A DNA stretch of 64,000 nucleotides from Bacteroides caecigallinarum. GTDB lineage: Bacteria > Bacteroidota > Bacteroidia > Bacteroidales > Bacteroidaceae. The notes beneath the pieces are model-generated. The model ran no database searches and was not told where the DNA came from. It worked only from the letters and a program-made list of their open reading frames with translations. The stretch spans positions 1 through 64,000 of the forward strand of contig NZ_JADYTJ010000002.1 in assembly GCF_021531075.1 (NCBI RefSeq), written 5' to 3'. Position numbers and translations under genes: made by a program. Position 1 is the stretch's first letter; the number at the start of each line of letters is the position of its first letter. Below, piece after piece: positions 46,001 through 55,144 of the stretch.

Positions 46001-46063
46001 GTTTTTCATAGTATTAGATTTTAAGGTTAACAAAGGTTGGAGTACAGCGGTACTCCTTTTTTT
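46001..46063 (+). ncRNA. Candidate small RNA or attenuated leader
   Basis: A promoter-like pair (TTG at 45965-45967, 19-base spacer, TACCTTTG at 45987-45994) is followed about 45 bases later by a strong intrinsic terminator (GGAGTAC/GTACTCC, 46039-46056, then seven T). The implied transcript of about 60 bases contains no gene, and no plus-strand gene follows. I read it as a small RNA; its length and 5' end are approximate. Confidence 0.5.
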
Positions 46064-46095
46064 ATGTCTTTACGTTTCGTACGATAAAATATAGT

Positions 46096-46144
46096 AAAAA
46101 CCGCCGGCTAGATATACATCACATATCTCTAGCCGGCGGTTTTT
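46096..46144. terminator. Strong terminator after the lysine exporter genes
   Basis: AAAAACCGCCGGCTAGA (46096-46112) pairs with TCTAGCCGGCGGTTTTT (46128-46144), 8 bases past the minus-strand stop at 46153. Confidence 0.9.
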
Positions 46145-46152
46145 GTTTCTTA

Positions 46153-46773
46153 TTATAAATTACAGAATAACGATACGAAGAATGGTACGCTCAGGTTTAT
46201 CAGAATTCCGTGAAGAATAGCCAATGGAATGGCTTCCTTGCCTGAATATTTGCTGATAGTAGCTAATAGAATATCAGATGATCCTATACCTGCGGCAGAT
46301 ATAGGTGCAAGCTGCCCGAAATATTTTCTTATTACCGGGGCACAAATCAGGGCCGTCATTTCGCGGAATATATTTGCAAGCAGGGCAATAGTTCCTAGTT
46401 CTGTGGCAAGCTGAAGTCCTATGCTTGGTGTTTTAAGCTGGGTTATAAGAACTGAAGATACGGAATAGTATGCAAAACCACTACCTACAGCCATACAGTC
46501 GAATATGCTCCATCTGCTCAGAATAAATGCTGCAATTGCAGAGAAAACGAAAGTTCCTGCCACTGTAGCCATCGGGACAAGAAGCATGTTAAAACTCAGT
46601 TGTGATGCAAATCCTTTTATGTCCTGATTACCTCCAAGATTGATGCCAAGCAAAAGCATAAGTACATAGAGTACATATACCGAGAGCTGATGCGCATCGA
46701 AATCCATTGTAACAAAATAACCGCCCAGACATCCTAATATAAAGAATACCAGAATCATTATACTTCCTTTCAT
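46153..46773 (-). CDS. lysO: LysO-like lysine exporter, C-terminal half protein
   Basis: About 206 residues, with repeated hydrophobic segments (ILVFFILGCLGGYFV near the start) and the conserved GSGFAYYSVSSVLITQL, a DUF340/LysO pattern. I chose the ATG at 46773, which overlaps the stop of the preceding half (ATGA); the longer frame to 46944 only reads through the upstream gene in another frame. It probably works with the protein at 46770-47048 as a two-chain exporter of lysine. Confidence 0.85.
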   Translation of the reverse strand: MKGSIMILVFFILGCLGGYFVTMDFDAHQLSVYVLYVLMLLLGINLGGNQDIKGFASQLSFNMLLVPMATVAGTFVFSAIAAFILSRWSIFDCMAVGSGFAYYSVSSVLITQLKTPSIGLQLATELGTIALLANIFREMTALICAPVIRKYFGQLAPISAAGIGSSDILLATISKYSGKEAIPLAILHGILINLSVPFFVSLFCNL

Positions 46774-47048
46774 TTTCCGGTTCCTTTCTTGAAAAACATG
46801 TTGAATACCAGCATGGCTGCTACAGAGCTTCCTACAAGGCTTAAGGCAGATATTATCGCTGCCTGTTCGCAGTAGTAAGTCAGATTGTTGATTATTAGTT
46901 CGTTTGCCCCTACAGATAGTCCTAGAATGAATAAAAGAAGACAAACTACAATTTGTATAAGTACAGTTACCTTGCTTAGGTCTTTTTTACTGCGTAGACT
47001 ATAACCTATCAAGGCACCTATTGCCATAATAGAAATAAAAATGAACAT
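46770..47048 (-). CDS. LysO-like lysine exporter, N-terminal half protein
   Basis: This 92-residue membrane protein has about three hydrophobic segments (IMAIGALIGYSL, VTVLIQIVVCLLLFILGLSVG, SALSLVGSSVAAMLVF). It corresponds to the N-terminal part of single-chain LysO and is coupled by a 4-base overlap to the second half. The minus-strand promoter has TACCTTTG at 47210-47203, which leaves a leader of about 150 bases. I see no classical lysine riboswitch in that leader. Confidence 0.82.
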   Translation of the reverse strand: MFIFISIMAIGALIGYSLRSKKDLSKVTVLIQIVVCLLLFILGLSVGANELIINNLTYYCEQAAIISALSLVGSSVAAMLVFNMFFKKGTGK

Positions 47049-47379
47049 GTAAAGTTATAAATTAAAATTAGACATAGAAAATAAAAATCCTCGCTTGGAG
47101 TATATTCTATGGCACATTAGTGAAATTAAAAGATCGTATAGACCAGATTATTTTCATTTTTAATATCAATTTATAAGTTTTTGTGTTGCTTGAAATCGGG
47201 CGCAAAGGTACACTTTTTTCTTTTATGTTATATTTGATATACAAGAAAAATGTTTTATACTGTAATTTGAATATTTTGTGCTCATATTGCTTACAATTTG
47301 ATATGTATATTACATTACGAATTGATAGTATATTATTGTCGGTGAATAAATATTCGTTTTTGTTACATAGTTATATAAA

Positions 47380-47418
47380 CAAGAAAGCCCCAAGAGATTA
47401 TCTCTTGAGGCTTTCTTG
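47380..47418. terminator. Terminator of tRNA-Gln
   Basis: CAAGAAAGCC and CAAGAGA (47380-47397) pair with TCTCTTG and GGCTTTCTTG (47401-47418), immediately downstream of the minus-strand tRNA. Confidence 0.85.
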
Positions 47419-47419
47419 T

Positions 47420-47492
47420 GTTGGACTACCAGGATTCGAACCTGGACAAACAGAACCAAAACCTGTTGTGCTACCATTACACCATAGTCCAA
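47420..47492 (-). tRNA. tRNA-Gln (TTG)
   Basis: The minus strand gives acceptor TTGGACT/AGTCCAA, anticodon stem ACAGG/TCTGT (one G-T pair) with loop TTTTGGT (anticodon TTG), and T-arm with GGTTCGAATCC. CCA is not encoded. Confidence 0.94.
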
Positions 47493-47679
47493 ACTTAATT
47501 GCTTTCTTTCGAAATGCGTGGTAAAGATACTATCTTTTTATGTTATCTTCCAAATTTTCTTTAACTTTTTTCGTACTTGCAGGTCTATATTTATTAATAA
47601 AGTATTGTTGTCTTGGGTAAAATTCTATCTGTGAAAGATGTGAAAGTAAAATTACTGTATAAAACCACTATAGTTTCAA

Positions 47680-48447
47680 TCAGTCTTTATGATTGTGTTT
47701 CTTGAGTACTCTGTGTGGCAGTTCTCCATGTCCAAGCAGTTCTATAGGGCATTGCAGCTTTTCTTCTATCCATTCGGCAGAGACTTCGTTTTGTGGGTGA
47801 TAGTCCAAAGTGCCGTTTACGCAAGCTATACTCTTTACATTTTGCAGTACTGAGCCTATGTCGTGGCTTACCAGTATTATGGTCCTTTCCTTGTTTATTT
47901 CCTCAAGCAGTGAATACAGTCTGGCTTCGAAACGCTTGTCGATATAGGTATTTGGCTCGTCAAGTATTATTGCCTTAGGATCTGAAACAATGGCTCTGCC
48001 CAATAAAGCTCTTTGCATCTGTCCTCCGCTCAGTTGTCCTATCGGCTTGTTTTCCATTCCTTCGAGTCCCATCATGGATATAGTTTCCTTTACTCTCTCA
48101 TGATGTTCCTTTGTGAATCTTCTGAACAGGTTTTTCTGTCTGTTAAGCCCTGAAAGAATAACTTCGTAAACAGATATAGGGAATTTCTTGTCTATCGAAT
48201 TATATTGCGGCAGATAGCCTATTTCCAGTCTTTCTGTGGGGATACCGTTATCATAATAGGTTATTTTTCCTTCGGTAGGTTCCAGAAGTCCCAGTATCAC
48301 TTTCATAAGTGTGGTTTTTCCTCCACCGTTCGGACCTATAATGCCAAGGAAATCCTTTTCTGCCACCTCCAGATTTATGTCATGGAGTACAGTCTTATTC
48401 TCATATCCGGCGAACAGGTTCTCTATTTTTATTATGCAGTTGTTCAT
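47680..48447 (-). CDS. znuC: Zinc ABC transporter ATP-binding protein
   Basis: The 255-residue ABC ATPase has Walker A GPNGGGKTT (about 36-44), signature LSGGQMQR, Walker B AIILDEPNTYID and the H-loop SHD. The family is manganese/zinc transport. It overlaps the stop of the binding-protein gene by 1 base. No membrane permease gene follows; the gene ends the cluster, so the ZnuB partner must be elsewhere. It couples ATP hydrolysis to metal import at the inner membrane. Confidence 0.92.
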   Translation of the reverse strand: MNNCIIKIENLFAGYENKTVLHDINLEVAEKDFLGIIGPNGGGKTTLMKVILGLLEPTEGKITYYDNGIPTERLEIGYLPQYNSIDKKFPISVYEVILSGLNRQKNLFRRFTKEHHERVKETISMMGLEGMENKPIGQLSGGQMQRALLGRAIVSDPKAIILDEPNTYIDKRFEARLYSLLEEINKERTIILVSHDIGSVLQNVKSIACVNGTLDYHPQNEVSAEWIEEKLQCPIELLGHGELPHRVLKKHNHKD

Positions 48448-49334
48448 TATTCGTTGCTTGAAACTTCTTTTGTGTGTAGTGCCTTTGCTGTATTTATCAT
48501 CTCTTCAGTCCAGTTGTAGTTCAACGGATTTACCGGAACAACTTCCACTCCTAGCTCCTTGGCTATAGTCTCTGCATTACGCATGTCGAACTCCTGCTGT
48601 ACGAATATTACTCTTGCATTCTTGTCCTTACACAGTTTTATAAGTGACTGCAGATGAGCAGGCGACGGTTCTTTACCACCCTCCTCGATACTGATCTGTT
48701 CCAGACCATAATCTCTGGCGAAATAAGTCAGAGCAGGATGATAGATAAGGAAAGTCTTGTCTGCATCAGTAATTATTTCCTTTATTTTTTCATCGGTCTG
48801 TTCTATTATTTTTGTAAGACTGTCCAGTCTGCTGTTGTAGTATTCCGAGTTTTTGCTGTCCAGTTCTTGCAGTGCGTTGCAGATGTTATTGGCTATTATT
48901 TTAGCGTTCTCTGTAGAATTCCAGATGTGTGGTTCCACACCGTGTACATGGTTCTCCGGTGCGTTGTTGTCATGTGAGTGTGAACATTGCTGGTGTATGA
49001 GATTTACTCCGGCTGAAGTGTCGTAGAATGGAAGCTTCGGAAGATTTTCCTGCAATTTGGCAGTCCATGACTGTTCGAATCCTATGTATCCTATACGCAG
49101 ATATGCAACACTCTTGCTCAGGTTGACCATTTGTTGTGGAGTCGGATCGTATGTTTCCGGGCTGCTGCCGGCCGGTACCATGCTCACTACTTTGAATTTA
49201 TCGCCTGCAATGACTTCTGTGAAATATCTTAGCGGTTCTATTGTGACGGTTATTGTAGGCTTATCGTTTTTTTCAGTGTTACTGCATGATGAAAAAGCCA
49301 GAAGCAGGCATATAATAGATAATAATGTTTTCAT
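48447..49334 (-). CDS. znuA: Zinc ABC transporter substrate-binding lipoprotein
   Basis: About 295 residues from the ATG at 49334 (MKTLLSIICLLLAFSSCSN), a lipoprotein signal with the lipobox cysteine in FSSC. The ZnuA-type binding protein has the His-rich loop (QQCSHSHDNN, then NHVHGVEPHIW) and the later metal histidine in FLIYHPALTYF. It should capture zinc or manganese in the periplasm for the ATPase encoded next. The longer frame start at 49364 would spoil the signal peptide. Confidence 0.92.
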   Translation of the reverse strand: MKTLLSIICLLLAFSSCSNTEKNDKPTITVTIEPLRYFTEVIAGDKFKVVSMVPAGSSPETYDPTPQQMVNLSKSVAYLRIGYIGFEQSWTAKLQENLPKLPFYDTSAGVNLIHQQCSHSHDNNAPENHVHGVEPHIWNSTENAKIIANNICNALQELDSKNSEYYNSRLDSLTKIIEQTDEKIKEIITDADKTFLIYHPALTYFARDYGLEQISIEEGGKEPSPAHLQSLIKLCKDKNARVIFVQQEFDMRNAETIAKELGVEVVPVNPLNYNWTEEMINTAKALHTKEVSSNE

Positions 49335-49401
49335 GTTACAATCAAAATTTAAAAGATTAATCATTATGCTGTTTCCTGCACATTTCGTTTTGTGTAAGAT
49401 T

Positions 49402-50061
49402 TCATTTCTTTTTGGTCCCTCTCAGTATTTCTCTTTTGCCTCCCGGAGGACCTGCCAAGCGTTCCACTATGAAACCCGCTTTCTGAAGCATCCGTCTTAC
49501 AACTCCTTTTGCACAATATGTGGTTAGTATTCCGTTGTCGTTCAATACTTCATATAGGTTGTCAAATAGCGTCTGACTCCACATTTCAGGTTGCTTTTCC
49601 GGAGCGAAGGCATCAAAGTAGATAATGTCGTAGCCTTTACTGAAATTATATTCAGTAAAATCACCTTCTATTTTTTCAATAGTGAAATGTTCTGAAACGG
49701 TTTGCGGTGAGTTCCATTCTGCATTGTGGATAGAGTAAAACAGTTCGCTTTCTTCCGGGGCGATAAGTTTCGGATAGTCAAGAAGCTTTATAGTCTCCAT
49801 ATCAAGAGGATATTTCTCTATAGTAGTATAGAATATGTTTCTGTTTTCTTTCTTTGCTTCTAGCGAAGTAAGGAAGGCATTGAGTCCGGTCCCGAAACCA
49901 ATTTCCAGTATATGTGGTGAAGTAGCCTGTGAGTGTTTAAGACCCATATTGATGAATATGTGTTCCGACTCTGTCAATGCTCCTTTCACAGAGTGATAAT
50001 GTTCGTTCAGTTCCGGCACGAACAGTGTATAGCTTCCGTCTGCGGTCTTTTCTATTTCCAT
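49402..50061 (-). CDS. mnmD: tRNA 5-methylaminomethyl-2-thiouridine methyltransferase MnmD
   Basis: This 219-residue SAM-dependent methyltransferase of the DUF752/MnmC N-domain family has LEIGFGTGLNAF as SAM site (about 51-62) and IIYFDAFAPEKQPEMWS as the typical later motif. It performs the last methylation of the mnm5s2U wobble modification. The FAD oxidase half of MnmC is absent, as in other MnmD proteins. It sits in the minus-strand cluster between yqaA and znuA. Confidence 0.9.
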   Translation of the reverse strand: MEIEKTADGSYTLFVPELNEHYHSVKGALTESEHIFINMGLKHSQATSPHILEIGFGTGLNAFLTSLEAKKENRNIFYTTIEKYPLDMETIKLLDYPKLIAPEESELFYSIHNAEWNSPQTVSEHFTIEKIEGDFTEYNFSKGYDIIYFDAFAPEKQPEMWSQTLFDNLYEVLNDNGILTTYCAKGVVRRMLQKAGFIVERLAGPPGGKREILRGTKKK

Positions 50062-50082
50062 AACCTTACTATATAACTTGTT

Positions 50083-50541
50083 TTACAAAGATATAAGTTT
50101 CAGGGTAGTAGCTACCAGAATGGCATATCTGGCAAGTTTTCCCAAAGTCATTGATATCGTTACGATAAATGCATTTGCTCTCATTAGTCCCAATACTACC
50201 AGTATAGCATCACCTATAACTGGCAGGAACGACAGGAAAGCTATCCACGAACCTTTTCCTTTAATAAATCTTTCTGCCTTGTCCATCTGTTTCTTTTTTA
50301 CTCCCAGATACTTCTCTATCCATTCCATCTTTCCAAGATGTCCTATCCAGTAACAGGTAAGTCCTCCAAGAGCATTTCCTGCCGTGGTTGACAGTGTGGA
50401 CAGTATAGGGTCAAGCCCCAGGCCTATACATGCCAGTAATACAGCCTCCGAACTGAATGGTAATACAGTTCCTGCAAGGAATGCCGATATGAACATTCCC
50501 CAATATCCCCATTCTGTAAGAAACTGAAGCATTGCATCCAT
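50083..50541 (-). CDS. YqaA-family membrane protein
   Basis: This 152-residue inner-membrane protein of the VTT/DedA-related YqaA family has hydrophobic segments at both ends, FISAFLAGTVLPFSSEAVL, the glycine-rich segment TTAGNALGGLTCYWIGHLGK and SFLPVIGDAILVVLGLMR. It is possibly involved in lipid or membrane homeostasis. The assignment is by family pattern only. Confidence 0.85.
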   Translation of the reverse strand: MDAMLQFLTEWGYWGMFISAFLAGTVLPFSSEAVLLACIGLGLDPILSTLSTTAGNALGGLTCYWIGHLGKMEWIEKYLGVKKKQMDKAERFIKGKGSWIAFLSFLPVIGDAILVVLGLMRANAFIVTISMTLGKLARYAILVATTLKLISL

Positions 50542-50546
50542 GTCTT

Positions 50547-51488
50547 TTATAATCCTATGTTTAAAGAAAAATGAATCATCAGGTTATATAACGCAACAAT
50601 AGCAATTATAACCAGTGAAAATATCATAAATATGTATGTAAACTTGTTTGTTTTATGTATCATGGTATATCCGTAAAGGATTGAGCCCATAGCCATTATA
50701 ATGGGAAGTATAGACTTCAGCATAACAGGTTGTGCAACCATAATGATTGTTTCATATATTCCTATGGTGTTTATCACTCCTATCATGATTCTGTTCTTTA
50801 CTTTATCATTTTGTGATATTATAAGGCTGTTTATTCCACTAACAACAGACAGTAGCAATATGCATCCGGCTGTCACTGTCTGATATATTGGTAAATTTCT
50901 GTATATGTTTATGTTCCATTCAGATACATTGTCGAACCATGTGAGAAACATCGGACTGTTACCACTGTAAAGATTGTATCCGGTTATGAGCCAGTATGGT
51001 GTGCACAGACCTATGATGCCTGCAAAGAAGTTTCTGAAACTGAAAGACCTAAGCTGAAACATGAGAATAAACACTAGTGGTGCAGAGAGAATTATCCCTG
51101 GTTCAATAAGACTTCCTATGCCTAACCATAAAAAGGCATGAAAAATATACGTAGGTGCATTTTTCAACTCATAACTTTTGAGCATACAGTAGAGACTTCC
51201 CATGAAGAACAACATAACCCAGCATTCCCCTTTGCCATATTCGTGAAGGAAAAATGACGATGAATAAAGTATGGCAAATAAGGCAGAGGGCAATGATGAA
51301 CGGCTTCTGATAAGAGCAAATGAGGTGTTGAATTCTATGAGAAGATATGTTACCAAACCTCCTGTTATGAAAGAGGCTGCTTCCAGATTATCTTTGAAAG
51401 CAACTATCCACAGAATTGCGGATAATATGATAGCTACCGGAAGTGTCAGTCTACCGGTAGCTATCTGATATTGAAAGCGGTTATGCAT
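50547..51488 (-). CDS. DUF6427-type multi-pass membrane protein
   Basis: The 313-residue protein has eight or more hydrophobic segments and no soluble domain. In Bacteroidales a protein of this kind regularly follows purD, and it fits the DUF6427 family. The function is unknown to me. It starts 6 bases before purD's stop in the operon order and ends 5 bases before yqaA. Confidence 0.7.
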   Translation of the reverse strand: MHNRFQYQIATGRLTLPVAIILSAILWIVAFKDNLEAASFITGGLVTYLLIEFNTSFALIRSRSSLPSALFAILYSSSFFLHEYGKGECWVMLFFMGSLYCMLKSYELKNAPTYIFHAFLWLGIGSLIEPGIILSAPLVFILMFQLRSFSFRNFFAGIIGLCTPYWLITGYNLYSGNSPMFLTWFDNVSEWNINIYRNLPIYQTVTAGCILLLSVVSGINSLIISQNDKVKNRIMIGVINTIGIYETIIMVAQPVMLKSILPIIMAMGSILYGYTMIHKTNKFTYIFMIFSLVIIAIVALYNLMIHFSLNIGL

Positions 51489-51494
51489 GATATA

Positions 51495-52769
51495 TTATAA
51501 ATCGAAACCGATGTCTGAACGGAAATATTTCTTTTCAAACTGTATCTTGCCTGCGTTCTGGAAAGACATTGCTAATGCTTCTTCTTTGTTTGTTCCGTAA
51601 GAACTTACAGCTATTACACGTCCTCCTGCTGTTACAACCTGATCGTCTTTGACAGCTGTCCCGGCATGGAATACAATACTTCCTCCTGCTTTGGCATCTT
51701 CTATTCCACTCATTGGGAATCCTTTTTCGTATGCTTCAGGATAGCCTCCTGATACCAGCATTACGCATACAGCCGAGCGAGGGTCTATCTCAAGAACACG
51801 CTGGTCGAGGTTGCCCTCCGCAACACCTTCGAGCAGGTCAACCAGGTCGCTCTTGATACGGAGCATTACACTTTCTGTTTCAGGGTCACCCATACGTACG
51901 TTGTATTCTATCACCATCGGTTCGCCCTTCACGTTGATAAGTCCGAAGAAGATGAAACCTTTGTAGTCGATACCTTCTTCCGCAAGACCTTCTACTGTAG
52001 GACGTATGATGCGGTCTTCTACCTTCTTCATCCATTCTGCATTTGCAAACGGAACAGGTGAAACAGAACCCATACCTCCTGTGTTAAGACCTTTGTCACC
52101 TTCTCCGATACGCTTATAATCCTTTGCCTCAGGTAATATTTTGTAGTTTTTTCCGTCTGTAAGAACGAAAACAGAACATTCTATTCCGCTAAGGAATTCC
52201 TCTATAACAACTGTGGCAGAAGCACTTCCGAACATACCGCCAAGCATTTCTTTCAGTTCCTTCTTTGCCTCTTCCAGTGTAGGGAGAATCAATACACCCT
52301 TTCCTGCACACAATCCGTCAGCCTTAAGCACGTATGGAGCTTCGAGAGTTTCAAGGAAAGCCAATCCTTCTTCAAGGTTTTCGGCTGTAATGCTCTTGTA
52401 GCCTGCTGTAGGGATATTGTGACGCTGCATAAATCCTTTTGCAAATTCCTTGCTTCCTTCAAGCACTGCGCCGGCTTTAGAAGGACCGATAACAGGGATT
52501 GACTTCAAAGCCTCGTCATCGCGGAAAAAGTCATATACACCCTTTACCAATGGATCTTCCGGACCTACTACCACCATGTCAACTTTGTTTTCAACGACAA
52601 ACTGTTTGATGGCGTTAAAGTCGTCAGCCTTGATAGCTACGTTTTCACCAACTTCGCGTGTTCCGGCATTTCCCGGAGCGATGTACAATTTCTCAACTTT
52701 TGAGCTTTGTGCAATTTTCCATGCCAGAGCATGTTCGCGGCCGCCTGAGCCAAGTAGTAAGAGTTTCAT
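51495..52769 (-). CDS. purD: Phosphoribosylamine--glycine ligase
   Basis: About 424 residues from the ATG at 52769 ([15 protein letters not shown]); the frame start at 52796 adds a non-conserved extension that overlaps the upstream gene. It has the ATP-grasp fold with [11 protein letters not shown] and the signature VRMGDPETE. It makes glycinamide ribonucleotide in purine biosynthesis. Confidence 0.97.
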   Translation of the reverse strand: MKLLLLGSGGREHALAWKIAQSSKVEKLYIAPGNAGTREVGENVAIKADDFNAIKQFVVENKVDMVVVGPEDPLVKGVYDFFRDDEALKSIPVIGPSKAGAVLEGSKEFAKGFMQRHNIPTAGYKSITAENLEEGLAFLETLEAPYVLKADGLCAGKGVLILPTLEEAKKELKEMLGGMFGSASATVVIEEFLSGIECSVFVLTDGKNYKILPEAKDYKRIGEGDKGLNTGGMGSVSPVPFANAEWMKKVEDRIIRPTVEGLAEEGIDYKGFIFFGLINVKGEPMVIEYNVRMGDPETESVMLRIKSDLVDLLEGVAEGNLDQRVLEIDPRSAVCVMLVSGGYPEAYEKGFPMSGIEDAKAGGSIVFHAGTAVKDDQVVTAGGRVIAVSSYGTNKEEALAMSFQNAGKIQFEKKYFRSDIGFDL

Positions 52770-52792
52770 ATTATATTTTGGTTTTAAGTTTT

Positions 52793-55066
52793 TCATTTTA
52801 AAAAATCGTCAAAGTATCTCGAAATGTGTTCATGCAGATGAACTCTTTCTGTTCCAATCATGTTATGTCCTGATTCAGGATAAACGAAGAAATCTGGATG
52901 TGTTCCTGCATCAATGCATGAACGCAGGAATGTATAGCTGTGCTGAGGAACGCATGTTGGATCTTCGCCGCCGATAATAATCAGCAGTCGTCCTTTCAGA
53001 TTTCCTGCTTTCATATTCAGATTTGAGTTTTTGTATCCTTCCGGGTTTGTTTCCGGTGTGTCCATGTATCTTTCACCGTACATTACCTCGTAGTATTTCC
53101 AGTCTATAACCGGACCTCCGGCTACACCAACCTTGAATATCTCAGGATAAGTAAGCATAAGGTTAGTAGTCATGAATCCGCCGAAGCTCCATCCGTGTAC
53201 CCCTATCCTATTGGCGTCAACGTAAGGAAGAGACTGCAGCATCTTAGCTCCTTCCACCTGGTCTTTCATCTCTTCAACACCAAGCTGACGGAAAGTGCAG
53301 TTCTCAAATTCCAGACCACGGTTGTCGCTACCACGGCTGTCAATAGTAAGCATCACATAGCCTTTCTGAGCCATGTACAAGTCCCATCCGCGTGCATCGT
53401 AGAAACGTGTGTTATGTATCATTTGTGCGTGAGGACCGCCATACACGTAGATTATAGCAGGATATTTCTTGTTAGGGTCGAAATCAACCGGCTTGATAAG
53501 TCTGTAGTAAAGGTCTGTCTTGCCGTCTGCAGCTTTGATTGTTCCCAAAGTAATTTCAGGCATATTGAATTTCTCAAGCATTGGGTCGCTTGATGCGAAA
53601 ATCGTAACACCCTTCTTGCCGTTGGTAGGCAATATGCTTGTTTCGCCTGCTATGCTGAACGAAGTCATATTGTCGATGATATAAGTACCATCGGCAGAGA
53701 GTTGCGCCTTGTGATGACCATCTTCTTTACCTATCAGAACACGTTTGCCGTTTTTTATGTTGAGACTGTAGATGTTTGTCTGCAAAGGTGAAACCTCGGT
53801 AGATGCAATAATGACTTCCTTCTTCGCTTCGTTGAAACCGAGAATATCCTGTACCAGCCAGTTGCCTTTGGTAAGCTGTTTAACCTCTACATATTCCTTG
53901 TATTTATTCATACCTTCTATCAGTTCCAATGTGACTGGTCTAGGTTTCTTCGTGTCGAACAGATACAGATGGTTGAATCCGTCTCTCTGGCTCTGGTAGA
54001 TGAATTTTGTTTCATCCCAAGGCAGGAATGTAAGAGTGTGCTGAGGTTCAACATATTTCGGATGAGCTTCTTCATACAGTACACCGATTTTCTTTCCTGT
54101 TTCGGCATCATACTTAACAAGCTGAGCATGGTTTTGGTCGCGGTTAACTTCTATCACGTAGATGTTTTCCTCGTCAGGAGCCCATGATACGTTTGTGAAA
54201 TATCTGTCGGTTGGGTCACCTGCATCCAGGTAGACTGTTTTTTCGCTTTCAAGATTGTATATACCCACAGTAACCTTATGGCTTGTCATACCTGCCATAG
54301 GATATTTGTCTGGCTCTAGAGTTGCTATGCGTGTAGTGGTGTTCACTTGTGGATAGTCTGTCACCATGCTCTGGTCCATGCGGTAGAAAGCAAGATATTT
54401 TCCTTTAGGACTCCAGAATGTTCCTTTGTATATCCCGAATTCATTGCGGTGGACAGCCTGTCCGTAAACGATGTCGTGAATATCATTTCCGCCACATGCA
54501 GCTTTCTCAATGTTGATGTCAGGATTAACCTGCTTGTCAGCAATCTTTTCTGAAGCTATATGCAGATTGTCGCCCACTGTATATGCTACAGTCATGCTTT
54601 CCTTGCAGAAATCAATGTTGGCAGCTCCATTGTTTATTTTGATAACTGATTTTACTGCCTTATCTTCGAAGTTATAGACTATGATGTTACCGTCGTTTGA
54701 GAGAAGTATTTCCTTTTCGTCACCCCACGGCATTGAGGCACCCATAAGCGAACGGAGTGGTTTGATACTCTTAGTCTTTTCGTCAGCCTGAAGTGCGGAG
54801 TTCAGTTCTTCTAATGTGATGATAGTTTTTTCCTTACCGTTCTTTTTGTCGATAGATACTATTTCTTCCACTCCAGTACGTATACATACATTGCCCCACC
54901 ATTTCAGGCCTGACATTCTTTTCGGAATGAGGTTGAAATAGTTGTCGCCTCCCGGTATTACATCCTGTAGGGTGAACGAAGTCTTTTCCTGTGCCAGGAT
55001 TCCTGTAGTAGGGATATTAAGTGCCATTATACTCAATAGGGTTATAATTTTGGTCTTGAGAATCAT
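52793..55066 (-). CDS. Dipeptidyl peptidase IV-like S9 peptidase
   Basis: The 757-residue exported peptidase has a signal sequence ([19 protein letters not shown]), an N-terminal beta-propeller region (about 60-480) and a C-terminal alpha/beta hydrolase. The nucleophile is in GWSFGG, the acid in GGEDPT and the histidine in SGHNM. It is a periplasmic prolyl-type dipeptidase, common in Bacteroides, that cleaves X-Pro dipeptides. It precedes purD by 23 bases. Confidence 0.93.
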   Translation of the reverse strand: MILKTKIITLLSIMALNIPTTGILAQEKTSFTLQDVIPGGDNYFNLIPKRMSGLKWWGNVCIRTGVEEIVSIDKKNGKEKTIITLEELNSALQADEKTKSIKPLRSLMGASMPWGDEKEILLSNDGNIIVYNFEDKAVKSVIKINNGAANIDFCKESMTVAYTVGDNLHIASEKIADKQVNPDINIEKAACGGNDIHDIVYGQAVHRNEFGIYKGTFWSPKGKYLAFYRMDQSMVTDYPQVNTTTRIATLEPDKYPMAGMTSHKVTVGIYNLESEKTVYLDAGDPTDRYFTNVSWAPDEENIYVIEVNRDQNHAQLVKYDAETGKKIGVLYEEAHPKYVEPQHTLTFLPWDETKFIYQSQRDGFNHLYLFDTKKPRPVTLELIEGMNKYKEYVEVKQLTKGNWLVQDILGFNEAKKEVIIASTEVSPLQTNIYSLNIKNGKRVLIGKEDGHHKAQLSADGTYIIDNMTSFSIAGETSILPTNGKKGVTIFASSDPMLEKFNMPEITLGTIKAADGKTDLYYRLIKPVDFDPNKKYPAIIYVYGGPHAQMIHNTRFYDARGWDLYMAQKGYVMLTIDSRGSDNRGLEFENCTFRQLGVEEMKDQVEGAKMLQSLPYVDANRIGVHGWSFGGFMTTNLMLTYPEIFKVGVAGGPVIDWKYYEVMYGERYMDTPETNPEGYKNSNLNMKAGNLKGRLLIIIGGEDPTCVPQHSYTFLRSCIDAGTHPDFFVYPESGHNMIGTERVHLHEHISRYFDDFLK

Positions 55067-55144
55067 GTTTTTCCTGTTACGTTATGAATCGTTTTAAAAA
55101 TATGAAACCTTGCAGGGTAATGTTTTACCCTGCAAGGATATGCA

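Noticed and set aside
47049-47196. Lysine riboswitch in the leader of the lysine exporter genes
   Set aside because: The leader is AT-rich and lacks the multi-helix pattern and conserved strings of the lysine aptamer.
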